Part shown: positions 61,964-64,000 of the stretch, piece by piece
Numbering within the stretch: the stretch's first letter is position 1
Layout of the letters: each line of letters begins with the position of its first letter
NCBI RefSeq assembly: GCF_050589605.1
Contig: NZ_JBNGOO010000004.1
Length of the DNA: 64,000 nucleotides
Source of the DNA: Granulosicoccus sp947495035
GTDB lineage: Bacteria; Pseudomonadota; Gammaproteobacteria; Granulosicoccales; Granulosicoccaceae
Strand: one strand, 5' to 3'
The notes under the pieces: model-generated
Database searches by the model: none
Told to the model about the DNA's origin: nothing
The model's input: the letters and a program-made list of their open reading frames with translations, nothing else
Translations under genes and position numbers: made by a program

Positions 61964-62764
61964 CTATTCCAGGTTTCTGAGCGCAGCTCGCGCTGCGGCA
62001 TTCACCGCAACCACCAACGGCACGTCGAATTGTGGTTGGAGCCTGATGGCAGAAGCCGACAACGGACCGCCACCCATGATGACCGCGCTGGAGCCATCTT
62101 CATCAATGGATTCCTGCACGGCAGCCGCCAAGGCTTCGTCCAGCTTCTCCGGAGATGTGACCAGTACCTTCGGATCTCCCGGTGTCACTCTGACTCCCTT
62201 GTATTGATCCTCATAGCCCAGCGAAGCCGCCTTCTGCCGAAAGGACTCGATCAGGCCTTCATCCGGCGTGACAGTGACAATGCCGAACTCCCGACCGCCC
62301 GATGCAGCCTCGTGAAACACCTCTTCGCCGATACCGTATACCGGAATATCAACGACGGCGCGTAGCTCTTCCAGACCCGGATCGCTGAAGGCCGACACGA
62401 TGATGGCTACCACATCATCGCGTGCAGCGACCTCTGTACCTATCTGCACCACACCCGGTATGGCATTTTCCATATCTTCAGGTGTTGTCAGAAGCGCCGG
62501 GGCTCCTTCGTTACTTCTCTCCTCGACGCTAGCCTGACCATCGACCTCCATGCGCGCCAACTCTGCCATCGAGTGAGTCGCTCCAGTACTGGAGTTCGGA
62601 TTGATCAGGACAATGGTTCGCGGGGCAGCTTCCACGGGTGTGCTCGTATTGTCGTCTGCAACGGCAGCTGTGCTTGCCATGGCCAGGCCCGTCAGAGCCG
62701 CACCGACGAGTATCGGACGCAGATCTGACAGGTTCCTGAATGCGGATGTGACTCTGAACAGCAT
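61964..62764 (-). CDS. Exported hydantoin-racemase-like protein without cysteine
   Basis: 266 residues. AGGAGA nine bases before ATG 62764; signal peptide with cleavage near AVA (~36). The Asp/Glu/hydantoin racemase fold is shown by INPNSSTGATHSM (~55-67), VSAFSDPGLEELR (~123-135), GIGEEVFHEA and VIMGGGPLSASA (~228-239). Family enzymes have catalytic Cys in ACFGDPG and LGCAG; here these are A and G, and the whole protein contains no Cys. It therefore cannot use the racemase mechanism. It is probably a binding protein or altered enzyme in the periplasm, paired with the NCS1 permease 95 bases upstream. Confidence 0.82.
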   Translation of the reverse strand: MLFRVTSAFRNLSDLRPILVGAALTGLAMASTAAVADDNTSTPVEAAPRTIVLINPNSSTGATHSMAELARMEVDGQASVEERSNEGAPALLTTPEDMENAIPGVVQIGTEVAARDDVVAIIVSAFSDPGLEELRAVVDIPVYGIGEEVFHEAASGGREFGIVTVTPDEGLIESFRQKAASLGYEDQYKGVRVTPGDPKVLVTSPEKLDEALAAAVQESIDEDGSSAVIMGGGPLSASAIRLQPQFDVPLVVAVNAAARAALRNLE

Positions 62765-62859
62765 ATCGATGATTCTCCTGTTGATGGACAAAACGGGATC
62801 AATGAGGGTGAACCGGTTGGCGGGAAGTGACCCGGCCAACCGCGGGGCAAGGCGATCCT

Positions 62860-64000
62860 TCAGCTCTTGAATCGAGCCGCTGAAGGCAGTGTATTCATCA
62901 GCACGTAGTAGCTCAGACCGGCCGGAATCAGGCTGGCGTACCAGGAAATACCGGAGAAAATCAATGCCACCACGACTCCGACAAGTGCCGCGATGAAACC
63001 TGCCCAGTTGATACCGCTGTACGGCCCGTTGGCGTCATAGAGCTTGTCGAGGTTCAGCTGACGCTTGCGCACGATGTAGTAATCCACCACCAGTATGGCG
63101 AAGATGGGACCGAGAAAGGCCGAGTATGTCTGGATGAACAGGCTCAGTCCGGCAGCCGATTCATCCTTGACCAGTTCCCAGGGAAAGGTGCAGAAAGCCA
63201 GCAGACCGACAGCCACGGCAGATTTCCTGAAACTCAGACCGAATACGTCCATCAGTGCATAGGCCGGGGGAATGACGTTGTTCAGAACATTCGTGGTCAC
63301 CTGGGCAAAGGCGATGAACAGCAGCGTGATGACCAGCAGCGGCTTGTTGTCCACGGCGCTGGAGAAGACCTTGATGGGGTCCACTTCACCGGTGGCGCCG
63401 GACACCATCAGTCCGATCAGTCCCATGAAGAGAGTGGCTGGCAGAATCGAATTGGCATAGATGGCCACCTGCCGAAACTTCGACACCCGGGTTTCCAGCT
63501 CGCGCGAATAATCGGAGACATTCAGCATCATCGTGCTGTAGACGCCCAGAAACAGCATGGTGGCACCCCAGAACGGCGCTCCCCAGGTGCCCTCGACATT
63601 GACCAGGTTCGTCGAGATCTGCTCACCATACTTGTCAATGACGCTGAAGAACATGTAGACCAGCGAGCCGATGATGAAGATCGATCCGATGTTCTCCAGC
63701 CACTTGATGCCATGAAATCCCAGTACCGACAACAGAATCTGCAACAGCTGGAAGCCGATGAAGAACACCACGATATTGTCGTAGCCGAACAGGGTGGCCG
63801 AAACCAGATTGAGGGCACCTGCGCCTATCCAGCTCTGGAATCCGAACCACACGATGGCCGGCACACTGCGCACCAGAGCCGGCATGCGACTTCCAGAAAA
63901 GCCGAAGGCACTGCGGGCCTGTACCATGAAGGGAATGCCGTATTTATGACCGGCCGCGCCATTGATGGTCAGGGCAATGCCGATGACCGCGCAACCGATG
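62860..64000 (-). CDS. NCS1-family permease (hydantoin/allantoin/cytosine type), 5' end beyond window
   Basis: Sodium- or proton-coupled nucleobase/hydantoin transporter of the Mhp1 family. The frame is open to the right edge; about 379 residues are present and the N terminus is missing. AGHKYGIPFMVQARSAFGFSGS (upstream of the in-frame Met at 63927) is the family's helix 2-3 region, so that Met is internal. About ten helices follow, with FGFQSWIGAGAL and DYYIVRKRQL near the C terminus. Beside a hydantoin-racemase-like protein, hydantoin or allantoin is the likely substrate class. Confidence 0.88.
   Translation of the reverse strand, partial: IGCAVIGIALTINGAAGHKYGIPFMVQARSAFGFSGSRMPALVRSVPAIVWFGFQSWIGAGALNLVSATLFGYDNIVVFFIGFQLLQILLSVLGFHGIKWLENIGSIFIIGSLVYMFFSVIDKYGEQISTNLVNVEGTWGAPFWGATMLFLGVYSTMMLNVSDYSRELETRVSKFRQVAIYANSILPATLFMGLIGLMVSGATGEVDPIKVFSSAVDNKPLLVITLLFIAFAQVTTNVLNNVIPPAYALMDVFGLSFRKSAVAVGLLAFCTFPWELVKDESAAGLSLFIQTYSAFLGPIFAILVVDYYIVRKRQLNLDKLYDANGPYSGINWAGFIAALVGVVVALIFSGISWYASLIPAGLSYYVLMNTLPSAARFKS

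Overview
The window reads as chromosomal DNA of a large-genome, GC-rich (roughly 58-60 %) Gammaproteobacterium. Support comes from hybrid sensor kinases, an autotransporter, many exported and lipid-anchored enzymes, and ytfQRT-yjfF-type, NCS1 and CPA1 transporters. A marine heterotroph of the Granulosicoccus kind would fit, but that is only an impression from gene content. I recognise no rRNA, tRNA, insertion sequence, prophage or CRISPR array. Coding density is high and 44 protein genes are supported, two of them cut by the window edges.

Layout. 1-8.1 kb (minus strand): a truncated GGDEF diguanylate cyclase, a membrane metallophosphoesterase and two tandem paralogous PAS-rich hybrid histidine kinases. 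8.4-9.7 kb: an exported M19 dipeptidase. 9.8-22.2 kb: a protease-rich cluster. It holds a lipoprotein with Sel1 repeats, a long coiled coil and a caspase-like domain; a divergent autotransporter adhesin followed by a small membrane protein; a second membrane protein; a papain-like (C1) protein; and a 966-residue protein joining a peptidoglycan-amidase/PGRP-type domain, an alpha/beta-hydrolase-like domain and a caspase-like domain. This is the most unusual gene content in the window.

22.7-37.7 kb: an oxidoreductase island. A tightly coupled minus-strand operon encodes an OYE-type flavoprotein, two paralogous diheme cytochromes with a small four-helix membrane protein between them, a large diheme cytochrome and a GMC oxidoreductase. 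An SDR gene converges on it. Divergent from it are an alpha-dioxygenase-type animal haem peroxidase and, overlapping by ATGA, a catalase-fold lipoprotein. Dioxygenase, catalase-like protein, OPR/OYE-type reductase, GMC, SDR and diheme cytochromes together suggest oxidative lipid (oxylipin-like) chemistry in or near the envelope; this is inference.

37.8-46 kb: housekeeping and stress genes (CPA1 antiporter, VOC protein, DUF1428 protein, a DUF2306-like membrane protein divergent from its TetR regulator across two perfect operators, GNAT, PRC-barrel protein) and a large exported beta-helix/thrombospondin type 3 repeat protein. 46.2-52.6 kb: a complete ytfQRT-yjfF-type galactofuranose/sugar ABC importer divergent from a GMC oxidoreductase, sharing a control region with a GntR/FadR-type operator. 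52.6-64 kb: MFS transporter, HAD phosphatase, periplasmic MsrA, two pirins divergent from a LysR regulator, a maleate-isomerase/AMDase-fold enzyme, an SF1 helicase-like NTPase, a GNAT, and an NCS1 permease (running off the right edge) paired with an exported, cysteine-free hydantoin-racemase-like protein.

Start sites were chosen by Shine-Dalgarno placement, signal peptides and overlap with neighbours; where the longest reading frame began at an upstream TTG or GTG without support, the internal start is given. All family assignments are by eye from motifs; no searches were run.
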